Positions 1 through 9,438 of a stretch of 64,000 bases of DNA are shown piece by piece. Each line of letters opens with the position of its first letter. Positions within the stretch are counted from its first letter, which is position 1. The DNA is taken from assembly GCF_033097365.1 (NCBI RefSeq), contig NZ_AP028461.1:11311501-11375500 (forward strand). The letters run 5' to 3'. The notes beneath the pieces are model-generated. The model was given only the letters and a program-made list of their open reading frames with translations, did not search any database and was not told where the DNA came from. The stretch comes from Actinoplanes sichuanensis. Its GTDB lineage: Bacteria > Actinomycetota > Actinomycetes > Mycobacteriales > Micromonosporaceae. Both the position numbers and the translations under genes were made by a program.

Positions 1-48
1 GGACCTACACGTTGACCGCACGCTGACTCCGCGAATACGCCGTCGCCC

Positions 49-531
49 TCACCAGTCGAGGGCGGCGGCGTATTTCTGTGCGATGGCGGTGGACTCCGGC
101 AGGTCGCTCTCCACCACCGGGAGACCCGGCCGGACCACGATGGCGCCCAGCTCGACCAGCAGTTGGCGCAGCAGCGTCTCGGCCGCGGTGGCCTGCGGAG
201 CGACACCGGCGGTGACCACCGGGACGGCCAGCTTGCCGGACAGCGCCTGCGCCGGGAGCTGGTCGAGCAGCACCTTGAGCACGCCGGTGTAACCGCCCTT
301 GTAGGTGGGAGTGGCGACGACCAGCAGATTCGCCTCGCTGATCACCGCGACGGCGGCTTTCGTCGCCTCGTCGCCCGGTGTGAGCAGGCCGGCTCCGAGC
401 GAGCCGACCTCGATGACGTGCGGCTGCGGGGAGCCGAGCTGCTCGGCGATGGCCTCGCCGACCGCGACGGCCAGCGTCGACGTCCTGGATCCGGTCCGGG
501 GGTTGCCGGACACCACCACGATTCCCGTCAT
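49..531 (-). CDS. NADPH-dependent FMN reductase family protein
   Basis: A 160-residue flavodoxin-fold protein. The N-terminus reads MTGIVVVSGNPRTGSRTS, the phosphate-binding loop of SsuE/ChrR-type NAD(P)H:FMN reductases, and the middle has ATPTYKGGYTGVLKVLLDQL, the usual P-T-Y/K-G-Y-T-G segment around the flavin. It probably supplies reduced flavin to a two-component monooxygenase or reduces quinone-like substrates in the cytoplasm. The frame is open 17 codons further upstream, but the ATG at 531 has an AGAGAGG ribosome site a few bases before it and starts exactly at the fold. It diverges from the winged-helix gene at 694 across a short AT-rich region holding two palindromes. No partner oxygenase is next to it. 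Confidence 0.85.
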   Translation of the reverse strand: MTGIVVVSGNPRTGSRTSTLAVAVGEAIAEQLGSPQPHVIEVGSLGAGLLTPGDEATKAAVAVISEANLLVVATPTYKGGYTGVLKVLLDQLPAQALSGKLAVPVVTAGVAPQATAAETLLRQLLVELGAIVVRPGLPVVESDLPESTAIAQKYAAALDW

Positions 532-584
532 GTCGGTGCGACCTCTCTGGAGTGCCGGTCGAGGACCAGGCGCGTACGCCATAT

Positions 585-654
585 CCTAGTTATCCGATAG
601 GGAATTGTCACCACGGAGGATATGATGCCTGCCACTGCCTATCTAACTGATAGG
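585..654. promoter_or_regulatory. Divergent operator region with two 17-bp palindromes
   Basis: A perfect inverted repeat CCTATC-TAACT-GATAGG lies at 638-654. A weaker copy, CCTAGT-TATCC-GATAGG, lies at 585-601. Centres are 53 bp apart, about five helical turns, so both face the same side of the DNA. The region is clearly more AT-rich than its surroundings and separates the flavin reductase (leftward from 531) from the winged-helix regulator (rightward from 694). A dimeric regulator controlling both genes is the simplest reading (inference). Confidence 0.6.
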
Positions 655-693
655 AAATGTATCCTTGCCCCACCCACCGTGAAGGAGTAAGCC

Positions 694-1239
694 GTGTCCG
701 CTCTCGCTGTCGCCCACCCGCACGCCACGTACCCCCGCCCGGTCCTGCTACGGCCCGTGCCCGATCCGCCGCCGGAGCAGCAAGTGGACGATGACCAGGC
801 GCCCGTCACCCTGACGATCAGCATCGCGGGCGGGGTCGGTGGCCGTGAGCGGGTGCTCGCGGCGCTGCGTGAGCTGGTGGACGCGGCCGGTGCCGCCGCT
901 GTCGAGGTGGACGGCGTCTCAGCGCCGGCCGTCGAGCACGCCGCCGAGATCCGTCTCGACCCGCGGGCGCGCACCGCGTTCCGCGGCGGCCGGCTGCTGG
1001 AGCTCAGCCGCCTGGAGTACGACCTGCTCCTCTTCCTCGCCCGGCACCCGCGTCAGGTGTTCAGCCGTTCGCAGCTGCTCACCCACGTCTGGGGGCACCG
1101 GCACACCACCAACCGCACGGTCGACGTGCACGTCAGCCGCCTGCGGACCAAACTCGACGACCCGGAGCTGATCACCACGGTGTACGGCCTGGGCTACCGG
1201 CTCGCCGACGACGCCCCGATCGTCGTCGTCGAGCGGTAA
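694..1239 (+). CDS. Winged-helix transcriptional regulator, OmpR/PhoB-type DNA-binding domain without receiver
   Basis: 181 residues, GTG start six bases after GAAGGAG. Residues ~90-175 form the Trans_reg_C winged helix (LLELSRLEYDLLLFLARHP, VWGHRHTTNRTVDVHVSRL, the YGLGYRL wing). The N-terminal 85 residues are proline/alanine-rich with a short region resembling a small alpha/beta domain, and contain no receiver with a phospho-aspartate. It is thus not a classical response regulator. Receiver-less PhoB-type regulators are common in actinomycetes. It may bind the palindromes at 585-654 and control itself and the flavin reductase; that is inference from position. Confidence 0.8.
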   Translation: MSALAVAHPHATYPRPVLLRPVPDPPPEQQVDDDQAPVTLTISIAGGVGGRERVLAALRELVDAAGAAAVEVDGVSAPAVEHAAEIRLDPRARTAFRGGRLLELSRLEYDLLLFLARHPRQVFSRSQLLTHVWGHRHTTNRTVDVHVSRLRTKLDDPELITTVYGLGYRLADDAPIVVVER

Positions 1240-1274
1240 GCAGGCCGTTCACGTGTGTCGATGTAGCCGCCGCG

Positions 1275-1303
1275 CCGGCCGGTGACCTCGGGTCACCGGC
1301 CGG
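1275..1303 (+). terminator. Hairpin after the winged-helix regulator
   Basis: A perfect 13-bp stem (1275-1287 with 1291-1303) closes a 3-base TCG loop, 35 bases after the stop codon at 1239. The downstream tail is only weakly T-rich (TTGCGTTTCC), as is usual for high-GC actinomycete terminators. Confidence 0.6.
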
Positions 1304-1505
1304 TTGCGTTTCCTCCAGCTTCATCCCGAACGGGTAATAGGTCCGCGATATGCAAGGCGTGTTTCCGCAGTTCACGGCGCTGTTGATCGCCATTCGGTGA
1401 TCGTTCACAGCTCTTGCCAGTCGATTGAGAGATTTAAATACTTGCGAGCACGCGGTACGCCGGATCGGGCGTACCGGCCCCTACCCGTTCCCCCTGGGAG
1501 GAAAC

Positions 1506-2534
1506 GTGCTAAACCCGAAGCTTCGCCGACCGATCGTCGGCCTTGCCGTGGGCATCCTCGTCGGAAGCGGACTCGCCGCCACCCCCGCCGCGGCCGCACC
1601 GATCGCCGACCCGACGGCCCTCGCCAACACCCTCGACGCCCGTCTCGGCGTCCGTGACGCGGGCTCCTATATCGACGACGCCGGCCGGCTCGTCGTCAAC
1701 GTGACCGACGCCGCGACCGCCGCCGAGGTGAAGGCCACCGGCGCCACCGCGCGTTACGTCGCCCGCAGCGGCGCCACGCTCGCCGCCGCCGACGAGAACC
1801 TGAAGGTCAACCTGAAGACGCCGGGCACGGCGTTCGCCATCGACCCGGTCACCAACCAGGTCGTCGTCTCGGTGGACGAGAGCATCACCGGCGCCAAGCT
1901 CGCCGCGGTCCAGGCGACCGTCGCCAAGCTCGGCGACGCCGCCCGCGTCGAGAGCGTCCCCGGCAAGCTCAGCCTGCGCATCTCCGGTGGCGACGCCATC
2001 TACGCCCCCAGCGGCGGCCGCTGCTCGCTCGGCTTCAACGTCCGCAACAGCGCCGGCACGAACTACTTCCTGACCGCCGGCCACTGCACCAACATCTCCT
2101 CGACCTGGACCAACGGTTCGGTCACGCTCGGCACCCGGGCCGGCACCAGCTTCCCGGGCAACGACTACGGCATCGTCCGCTACACCAACACGACGATCAC
2201 CAAGACCGGCGGCGTCGGCACCTCGGTCGACATCACCTCGGCGGCCACCCCGGCCGTCGGCGCGACCGTCACCCGTCGTGGCTCGACCACCGGCACCCGC
2301 TCCGGCCGGGTCACCGCGCTCAACAGCACGGTGAACTACGCCGAGGGCTCGGTCTCCGGTCTGATCCGCACCACCGTCTGCGCCGAGCCCGGCGACAGCG
2401 GCGGCTCGCTCTACTCCGGCACCACCGCGCACGGCCTGACCTCGGGCGGTAGCGGCAACTGCACCAGCGGTGGCGTCACCTACTTCCAGCCGGTCGTGGA
2501 GGCCCTGAGCGCGTACGGCGTCTCGGTCTTCTGA
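1506..2534 (+). CDS. Secreted S1-family serine protease (streptogrisin/alpha-lytic type) with propeptide
   Basis: 342 residues from a GTG with GGGAGGA just upstream; the frame opens earlier but only this start gives a proper signal peptide (KLRR, then a hydrophobic stretch ending in ATPAAAAP). An alanine-rich propeptide of roughly 130 residues follows, then the trypsin-fold mature enzyme. The catalytic triad is visible: His193 in FLTAGHC, Asp220 in NDYGIVRY, Ser298 in EPGDSGGS. Cysteines near 174/194 and 293/319 could form the two disulfides typical of streptogrisins. Product: exported, self-processing extracellular protease. It stands alone between two hairpins, so probably monocistronic. 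Confidence 0.93.
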   Translation: MLNPKLRRPIVGLAVGILVGSGLAATPAAAAPIADPTALANTLDARLGVRDAGSYIDDAGRLVVNVTDAATAAEVKATGATARYVARSGATLAAADENLKVNLKTPGTAFAIDPVTNQVVVSVDESITGAKLAAVQATVAKLGDAARVESVPGKLSLRISGGDAIYAPSGGRCSLGFNVRNSAGTNYFLTAGHCTNISSTWTNGSVTLGTRAGTSFPGNDYGIVRYTNTTITKTGGVGTSVDITSAATPAVGATVTRRGSTTGTRSGRVTALNSTVNYAEGSVSGLIRTTVCAEPGDSGGSLYSGTTAHGLTSGGSGNCTSGGVTYFQPVVEALSAYGVSVF

Positions 2535-2600
2535 CACACACCTGCGGCCCGGCGGTGACGCCCACACCGTGAGCTCTCCGAACAGGGCCGGGCCGATACG

Positions 2601-2639
2601 GACACCCGCCCCCGATCCACTTGATCGGGGGCGGGTGTC
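2601..2639 (+). terminator. Strong hairpin after the protease gene
   Basis: A perfect 17-bp stem (2601-2617 with 2623-2639) with loop CACTT ends only 18 bases before the P450 start codon. It follows the protease stop at 2534 and likely isolates the two genes. Confidence 0.75.
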
Positions 2640-2657
2640 GTGTATCACAATCGATGA

Positions 2658-3802
<1,145 letters not shown>

Positions 3803-3806
<4 letters not shown>

Positions 3807-4492
3807 TCGTGGGTGCGTTCCTCGCCTCGGCGGCGCAGCATCTTCAGTCCGGGCAGGCCGGCGATCGCCAGGTGCAGGTCCTCGGTCACCTCGAGGAGCT
3901 TGTGCAGGTCCGGGCCGACCTGGTCGAGCTTGCCCAGCAGCGGCATCACGTCGTGGACCAGGTGCCGCTGGAGGGCCGGCAGCTCGTCGATCATCCGGAT
4001 CGCGGCGGTCACCTCGTCGGGGGTGAGCTCGGACACGAAATGGGCGGCGAGCGGGGCGGCCTGGCGCAGCGTGGGGGAGTAGTCGCCGACGAGCCCCTCG
4101 ACCTCGCCCGCCACCGAGTCGGCTCGGGTGACGATGGCGGTGACCCCGTCGACGGCCGTGTTCGCGCGAGTAGTGATGGAGGTCACTCCGTCGATGGCGG
4201 TGCTCGTCCGGGTCGTGATGGCGGTGACCTCGTCGACGGCGATCGCGGCCGCCGTCGTGATGGCCCGGGTCTCGGCCACCGCCGCCTCCGCCGCGGTGGC
4301 CACCGCGGACACCCGCTCGATCAGTTCCTCGGCCCGGCCGACGGCCAGTGTGATCCGGTTGACCAGTAGTTCCGTCTGGCCGATCAGGGAGACGGCCCGC
4401 ACCGGGATGGTCGCCGCGGTGGCCGCCGTCTCGATCACCTTGCCTGCCGCCGCCGTGGTCATCTGGAGAGCACCGGACACGAGAGAGAACAT
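3803..4492 (-). CDS. Alanine-rich helical protein with 14-residue repeats, function unknown
   Basis: 229 residues from the ATG at 4492 (MFSLVSGAL); the frame extends upstream without good start signals and a second in-frame ATG lies at 4462. The middle holds four or five tandem 14-residue units, for example AVDEVTAITTRTST, AIDGVTSITTRANT and AVDGVTAIVTRADS, i.e. two heptads each, predicting a long amphipathic helix or coiled coil. The C-terminal part is helical and ends in a basic tail (LKMLRRRGEERTHD). No membrane segment or catalytic motif is evident. Similar repeats occur in actinobacterial proteins of unknown role that sit at membranes. It converges with the P450 gene with overlapping stop codons. 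Confidence 0.65.
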
Positions 4493-4626
4493 GCACCCAT
4501 TGTGCGCCGGTTCCGCACCCTTCGATCGGTGACGGGCTGTGTCGATGTCGGAGCCGAGCGTCGAAAGTCGGGAATACACAGGAATCCGGTGAGCCATCCG
4601 GGCGTCCGACACGGCAGTATGCATGG

Positions 4627-5547
4627 GTGCGACGTACCCGGAATCTCATCGTGACGGCGGCCGCTCTCGGTATCCTCGGGGGTTCGGTCCTGGTGGCGAA
4701 GGGCCTCCTGGCCGACAGTGGCACCGGCGGTTCCGGTGGCGGCGCCCTGGCCGGAGTCTTCCAGGAGGAGCCGAAGGCATCGGCCACCCCGACCGGCCCC
4801 ACCCCGGAGGAGCTGGCCGCCATCGAGCGCGCCAAGCGGGTCAAGGCCCTCGACGCGGCGCTGAAGAAGTACGCGACCGGTAAGCCCGAGTTCTCGGTCG
4901 CCGTCTTCGACCGCAAGACCGGCGAGACGTACGCCTACCGCGGCGACGAGAAGTACGAGACCGCGAGTGTGGTCAAGGTGCAGGTGCTGGCCTGCCTGCT
5001 ACTCACCGCGCAGGACGACGACCGGAAGCTGACCAGCTCGGAGAAGGCGCTGGCGGACAAGATGATCCGGTACAGCGACAACGACGCGACCACCTCGCTC
5101 TACGGCAAGGTCGGCAAGATCGGTGGATTGACCGCCTGCAACAAGCGCCTCGGCCTCACCCAGACCAAGGTCAGCGGCTCCTGGGGCCTCACCCGGACGA
5201 CCGTGAAGGATCAGGTGGTCCTGCTCTCCCAGTTGGTCGACGAGAAGAGCGAGTTGTCCGAGGCCTCCCGGGAGTACGCGCACAAGCTGATGAGCACCGT
5301 CGCCTCGGACCAGGACTGGGGTGTCCCGGCCGCGGCCCAGGAGGGCGAGGACGCCACGGTGAAGAACGGCTGGCTCCAGCGGTCCACCGAGAGCAACCTG
5401 TGGATCATCAACACGGTCGGTCAGATCACCGACGACGACACCGACGTGTCGATCGCCGTCCTGTCACACACCAACTCGACGATGCCCGCCGGGCAGAGCC
5501 TGGTGGAGAAGGTCGCGAAGCTCACCCGGACGCATCTGAAGTACTAG
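4627..5547 (+). CDS. Class A beta-lactamase-like serine hydrolase, membrane-anchored or secreted
   Basis: 306 residues, GTG start. An N-terminal hydrophobic segment (residues ~8-28) is followed by a Gly/Pro linker and then the beta-lactamase/transpeptidase-like fold. The three signature motifs are present: Ser114-V-V-Lys (SxxK nucleophile motif), Ser150-Asp-Asn (SDN) and Lys246-Asn-Gly in place of KTG/KSG. KNG replacing KTG is unusual for true beta-lactamases and points rather to a peptidoglycan-related or esterase-like hydrolase. Acts outside the membrane. The 3' end overlaps the opposing VTT gene by 26 bases. Confidence 0.85.
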   Translation: MRRTRNLIVTAAALGILGGSVLVAKGLLADSGTGGSGGGALAGVFQEEPKASATPTGPTPEELAAIERAKRVKALDAALKKYATGKPEFSVAVFDRKTGETYAYRGDEKYETASVVKVQVLACLLLTAQDDDRKLTSSEKALADKMIRYSDNDATTSLYGKVGKIGGLTACNKRLGLTQTKVSGSWGLTRTTVKDQVVLLSQLVDEKSELSEASREYAHKLMSTVASDQDWGVPAAAQEGEDATVKNGWLQRSTESNLWIINTVGQITDDDTDVSIAVLSHTNSTMPAGQSLVEKVAKLTRTHLKY

Positions 5548-6100
5548 CGTTCCGCCGTTTCGAGAACCAGCTCAGGCACTGGTTGACCAGCAGGATGAGC
5601 ACCACGGCGGCGAGCACGCCCTGCCACGGCTCGGGGAAGAGCGAACCGCCGAGCAGCCCGATCATGGCGTAGACGGCCGACCAGAGCGCGCAGGCCGGCA
5701 GGTTGGCGACCACGAACGTGCGCCACGGGAGCCCGGCGAACGCGGCGGCCAGCAGCACCGGCACCCGGCCGCCGGGGATCAGCCGGGACACCAGCAGCAC
5801 CGACACCTCCCGCCCGCGCAGCCGCTCGGTCACCGCGGCCAGCCGGTGCTCGTCACGCATCCACCGCAGCCGGCGGGCCATCTGCTCACCGCCGAACCGG
5901 CACATCGCATACATCACCAGGTCGCCCACGTAGGCTCCGGCCGCTCCGGCCAGGATCACCGGCACGACCGCATACACATGCTGGTGGAACGCGTACGCCG
6001 CGGTCGCGCTGACCGCCGCCCCGGTGGGCACGATCGGCACGATGGCCCCGAACGCCACCACCAGGAACAGCCAGCCCGAGGCGCTGAGGGTGTCGATCAC
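5522..6100 (-). CDS. DedA/VTT-domain membrane protein
   Basis: 192 residues, GTG at 6100 overlapping the stop of the metallo-hydrolase gene in GTGA. Four to five hydrophobic segments and the VTT signature are visible: GAAGAYVGDLVMYAMCRFGG and SRLIPGGRVPVLLAAAFAGL, matching the conserved glycine-rich re-entrant loops of DedA/SNARE-associated proteins, which move lipids such as undecaprenyl phosphate or phosphatidylethanolamine between leaflets. Third gene of a leftward three-gene operon. The last eight codons run antisense to the end of the serine hydrolase gene. Confidence 0.85.
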   Translation of the reverse strand: MIDTLSASGWLFLVVAFGAIVPIVPTGAAVSATAAYAFHQHVYAVVPVILAGAAGAYVGDLVMYAMCRFGGEQMARRLRWMRDEHRLAAVTERLRGREVSVLLVSRLIPGGRVPVLLAAAFAGLPWRTFVVANLPACALWSAVYAMIGLLGGSLFPEPWQGVLAAVVLILLVNQCLSWFSKRRNASTSDASG

Positions 6101-6864
6101 GCGGGCACGCCGAAGGTCTCGCCGTGGGTGAGCACCCGCACCCGGCTGTCCGGTGCCGCCTCGGCCGCGAACTCGGCGAACCGAGGGCCCGGCTCGTCGA
6201 ACATGTGCCGGCGGACGCGACCCATCCCGACCGGCCAGAGTGTCCCGTAGTGCACCGGCACCGCCCACGACGCCCGCACCCGACGCAACGCCTCGGCGCC
6301 GTCCCGGGCGTCCAGGTGACCGTGCGCACCGAGGGTCGGCCCCCAGCCGCCGACCGGGATCAGTGCCAGGTCCAGCGGGCCGAGCTCACCCATCCCGTCG
6401 AACAGGCCGGTATCACCGGCGTACCAGGTGCGGGAGGCGCCCTCGACCACGAAACCGATCGCCTCGGCCCGTTCCCGGGACCAGGGTCCACGGCGTCCGT
6501 CGTGCCGGGCGGGGACGGCTCTCACCCGTACCCCCTTGATCTTGGTCTCCTCGCCCGGCCCCAGCTCGACGCACCGCCGCGCCGCACCGGGGATCGCTCG
6601 CGCGGCGAAAGCCGCGGCGCCGCGCGGCACCACCAGGACCGGATCGCCGGGCACCGCCCGCAGCGACGGCACGTGAAAGTGGTCGGCGTGCAGGTGCGAC
6701 AGCAGGATCGCGTCGGGCGCGCCGGGCAGGCGGGGCGCCGGACCGGCCATCCGCCGCAGGTGGGCGAGCCGGCCGGTGAGCACCGGATCGGTCAGCAGGG
6801 TGACACCCGAGTCGGCGAGCCACACGGTGCTGTGCCCCCACCAGGTGATCTCGGTCCGGCTCAC
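6097..6864 (-). CDS. Metallo-beta-lactamase fold hydrolase (UlaG/NAPE-PLD-like)
   Basis: 255 residues, GTG start overlapping the preceding stop in GTGA. The metal motif is SHLHADHFH near residue 57, a second ligand is in ARHDGRRG, a metal aspartate in YAGDTGLFD and a late histidine in VPVHYGTLWP. The arrangement matches the L-ascorbate-6-P lactonase/NAPE-phospholipase D branch (MBL fold acting on esters or phosphodiesters). Its coupling with a lipid-scramblase-like VTT protein hints at a lipid or envelope substrate (inference). Confidence 0.88.
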   Translation of the reverse strand: MSRTEITWWGHSTVWLADSGVTLLTDPVLTGRLAHLRRMAGPAPRLPGAPDAILLSHLHADHFHVPSLRAVPGDPVLVVPRGAAAFAARAIPGAARRCVELGPGEETKIKGVRVRAVPARHDGRRGPWSRERAEAIGFVVEGASRTWYAGDTGLFDGMGELGPLDLALIPVGGWGPTLGAHGHLDARDGAEALRRVRASWAVPVHYGTLWPVGMGRVRRHMFDEPGPRFAEFAAEAAPDSRVRVLTHGETFGVPA

Positions 6865-7361
6865 CGCCCCACGTTACCCAGGCGCCGCAGGGCCAACCCG
6901 CACGCGCGGGCGAAGGCGTGCTGGAACAACACCGCGGCCGGGCCGGTCACCCGCATCAGGGTGCTCGCCGGGCGGCTGAACGCGACGACCGTGAACCACA
7001 CCCGGTCGTGTTCGTCCCGTTCCACCAGGAACGCCTCCTCGCCGGTCGCCGGATGCCCGGGACGGGTGCCGTAGGCGAACCCGATCCGGTCACCCTCCTC
7101 GACGGTCCAGACCACCTCGCACGGGGCCCGCAGCGGGCCTAGGCCGACGGTGAGCAGCACCCCGGGCGCGGCCCGACCGGCGTCGGCGCTGATCCGGGCG
7201 CCGATGGCCCGGTGCATGCGGAAGGTCAGGATCGCCTCACCGGCCCGGGCCAGCGTCTCCTCACCGGCGCCGATCGCGGTGCGATGGCGCAGATGGCGGT
7301 AGCCGGACGGGAGCCGCCCGGTACGGGTGAACCCGACATGCGGATAGGTAACTTCGGTCAC
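6861..7361 (-). CDS. DUF1990 family protein
   Basis: 166 residues from GTG at 7361. Recognised by YPHVGFTRTGRLPSGYRH near the start, FRMHRAIGARI in the middle and FLVERDEHDRVWFTVVAFSR toward the end, all typical of DUF1990. The family resembles a lipid- or polyketide-cyclase-like fold and has no established function. First gene of the leftward operon with the metallo-hydrolase and VTT protein; each junction is a GTGA overlap, so the three products are translationally coupled and probably made in similar amounts. Confidence 0.82.
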   Translation of the reverse strand: MTEVTYPHVGFTRTGRLPSGYRHLRHRTAIGAGEETLARAGEAILTFRMHRAIGARISADAGRAAPGVLLTVGLGPLRAPCEVVWTVEEGDRIGFAYGTRPGHPATGEEAFLVERDEHDRVWFTVVAFSRPASTLMRVTGPAAVLFQHAFARACGLALRRLGNVGR

Positions 7362-7439
7362 TCGTGCAGTGTGCCCTTCTTCCGGCAGGCACCGTCGGTC
7401 GAGTCGCCGCCGTGACATGACTCCGGCACACTGAGCGAC

Positions 7440-8390
7440 GTGACTGGACCCCGCTGCGCCGTCGTGGTGAACCCCACCAAGGTGGCCGATCCCGATCAGC
7501 TGCACCGGATCGTCGAGCAGGGGCTCGCCCGTGCCGGCTGGCCCGCGCCGCGTTGGTATGAGACGACACCCGAGGACCCGGGCCGCGGCCAGGCGAAGAA
7601 GGCGGTGGCCGACGGCGCCGAGCTGGTCTTCGCGTGCGGCGGCGACGGCACGGTGACCGCGGTCGTCACCGCCCTGTCCGGGTCGGATGTGGCGCTGGCC
7701 GTGCTGCCGGCCGGCACCGGCAACCTGCTGGCGGCGAACCTCGGCCTCGGCAACGACCCGGCCACCGGCTTGGAGGTGGCGTTGGAGGGCGGCCGGCGGC
7801 GCATCGACGTCGGCGTGATCGACGACAGGTGCTTCGTGGTGATGGCCGGGATGGGCTTCGACGCCCAGATGCTCGAGGACACCTCGGAGAAGGCGAAGAA
7901 GCGGATCGGCTGGCTGGCGTATGTCGGCGGGGCCGCGAAACACCTGCTGGACCGGCCGATGCGGGCCCGGATCCGGCTGGACGGCGGTCCGCCGATGCCC
8001 CGACGCCCGGCCGCCGTGATCGTCGGCAACGTGGGCCGGCTGCAGGGCGGCGTCCGACTGCTGAGCAAGGCCGAGCCGGACGACGGCAAGTTCGACGTGG
8101 CCATCCTCAGCCCGACCAACCTGGCCCACTGGGCGGCCCTGGCCTGGGCGGTGGTGAGCCGTCGGGAGCGGGTGCCGTTGATGGAGACGTACACCGCATC
8201 GCGGGTTGAGATCTACAGCAACCGGGCACAGGCGCGTCAGCTCGACGGTGACACCATCGCCCCGGGCAAGGTCATGAAGATCCACCTCCGGCCGCGGGCC
8301 CTGCTGCTCTGCGTGCCGCAGCCGGACGCGGACCCGGACCTGGCGTACGACGCCTCCGCCGTCGCCCGTCGTGCGAAGGAGAAGGCTTGA
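7440..8390 (+). CDS. Diacylglycerol/lipid kinase (YegS/DagK-like catalytic domain)
   Basis: 316 residues, GTG start. The nucleotide-binding loop GGDGT is at 67-71 and PAGTGNLLA follows at about 89, with VVVNPTK at the N-terminus; all are DAGK_cat hallmarks. Expected reaction: ATP-dependent phosphorylation of diacylglycerol or a related lipid at the inner membrane face. Ends in a TTGA overlap with the next gene and heads a co-directional set (YihY, PAP2-PAP2, EEP-fold protein) that reads as a phospholipid phosphorylation/dephosphorylation unit. Confidence 0.92.
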   Translation: MTGPRCAVVVNPTKVADPDQLHRIVEQGLARAGWPAPRWYETTPEDPGRGQAKKAVADGAELVFACGGDGTVTAVVTALSGSDVALAVLPAGTGNLLAANLGLGNDPATGLEVALEGGRRRIDVGVIDDRCFVVMAGMGFDAQMLEDTSEKAKKRIGWLAYVGGAAKHLLDRPMRARIRLDGGPPMPRRPAAVIVGNVGRLQGGVRLLSKAEPDDGKFDVAILSPTNLAHWAALAWAVVSRRERVPLMETYTASRVEIYSNRAQARQLDGDTIAPGKVMKIHLRPRALLLCVPQPDADPDLAYDASAVARRAKEKA

Positions 8391-9400
8391 GCAGCACCCA
8401 GCCGGTCCCCGAGACCCGGATGATGCCGGGTGACAAGCTGTCCGCCGACGACGCCTTCCACGCGTTGTGGCACTACGGGCGCTGGCCGCTGCTGCACGAC
8501 GCGTTCGTCCGGTTCCGGTACGGCGACGGGTTCAGCCACTCCCGGGCGTTCGCCTTCCAGCTGTGCCTGGCCATCGTCCCGTTCCTGATCGCGCTCTCCG
8601 GCCTGGCCACCGACCTGGGGGTGGAGGACGGCGGCCGGATCGTCGCCGACACCGTCATCGCGCTCACCCCGGGCGCCAGCGAGCCGCTGGTCACCGAGTT
8701 GCTGATGGACGACGACCGGACCGAGGAGGCGGGCGAACTGGCCCTGACCCTGGGTCTGATCACCGGCCTGTTCGCGCTGACCAGCGCGATGGCCCAGATC
8801 GAGCGCGGCGCCAACCGCATCTACGGGGTGGAACGCGACCGGCCGGCCCTGCGCAAGTACCTGCGGGCCGCGGTGCTCGCGGTGATCGCCGGTCTACCCG
8901 CGCTCTTCGGGTTCCTGCTGCTGGTGGCCGGGCGGGCGGCCGGTGACTCGGCGGAGAGACATTTCGGGCTGAGCCCCGGCCTGCGGGTGGCCTGGGACGT
9001 GGTCCGCTGGCCGCTGAGCCTGCTGCTGATCGTCTTCGCGGTGGGCCTGCTGTTCCGGCATTCGGTACGGCGTAACCAGCCGGCCCTGTCCTGGCTGCTG
9101 TTCGGTGCCGTGGTGTCGACGGTGCTGTGGTGGCTGGCGAGCCTGCTCCTGGCCGGGTACATCAGGTTCAGCGACGGGTTCGGCGCCACCTACGGCCCGC
9201 TGACCGCCATGATGGCGCTGCTGCTGTGGGCCAATCTGACCGGGATCGCGCTCTTCCTCGGGCTGGCCTTCGCGGCCCAGTTGGAGGCCAGGCGGGTGGG
9301 CGTACGACGGCCTGCTCTGGAGGACCGCTGGGAGCCCGATCCGGAGCCGGAGATTCCGGCACAGCGCGACCCCGGTGTATCCGCGGAGCCGACCGGGTAA
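8387..9400 (+). CDS. YihY/BrkB family membrane protein
   Basis: 337 residues. The TTG at 8387 is preceded by GAAGGAG with good spacing and overlaps the kinase stop codon (TTGA). About six membrane segments, with the family motifs in FSHSRAFAFQLCLAIVPFLI and FGATYGPLTAMMALLLWANL. Function of the family is not settled: once called ribonuclease BN, now viewed as an inner-membrane protein possibly involved in envelope lipid transport. The C-terminal 40 residues are hydrophilic and acidic. Translational coupling to a lipid kinase supports an envelope-lipid role. Confidence 0.9.
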   Translation: MSSTQPVPETRMMPGDKLSADDAFHALWHYGRWPLLHDAFVRFRYGDGFSHSRAFAFQLCLAIVPFLIALSGLATDLGVEDGGRIVADTVIALTPGASEPLVTELLMDDDRTEEAGELALTLGLITGLFALTSAMAQIERGANRIYGVERDRPALRKYLRAAVLAVIAGLPALFGFLLLVAGRAAGDSAERHFGLSPGLRVAWDVVRWPLSLLLIVFAVGLLFRHSVRRNQPALSWLLFGAVVSTVLWWLASLLLAGYIRFSDGFGATYGPLTAMMALLLWANLTGIALFLGLAFAAQLEARRVGVRRPALEDRWEPDPEPEIPAQRDPGVSAEPTG

Positions 9401-9438
9401 GAACGGCGCACCTCTCCCGGACGAATCAGGAGTACGCC

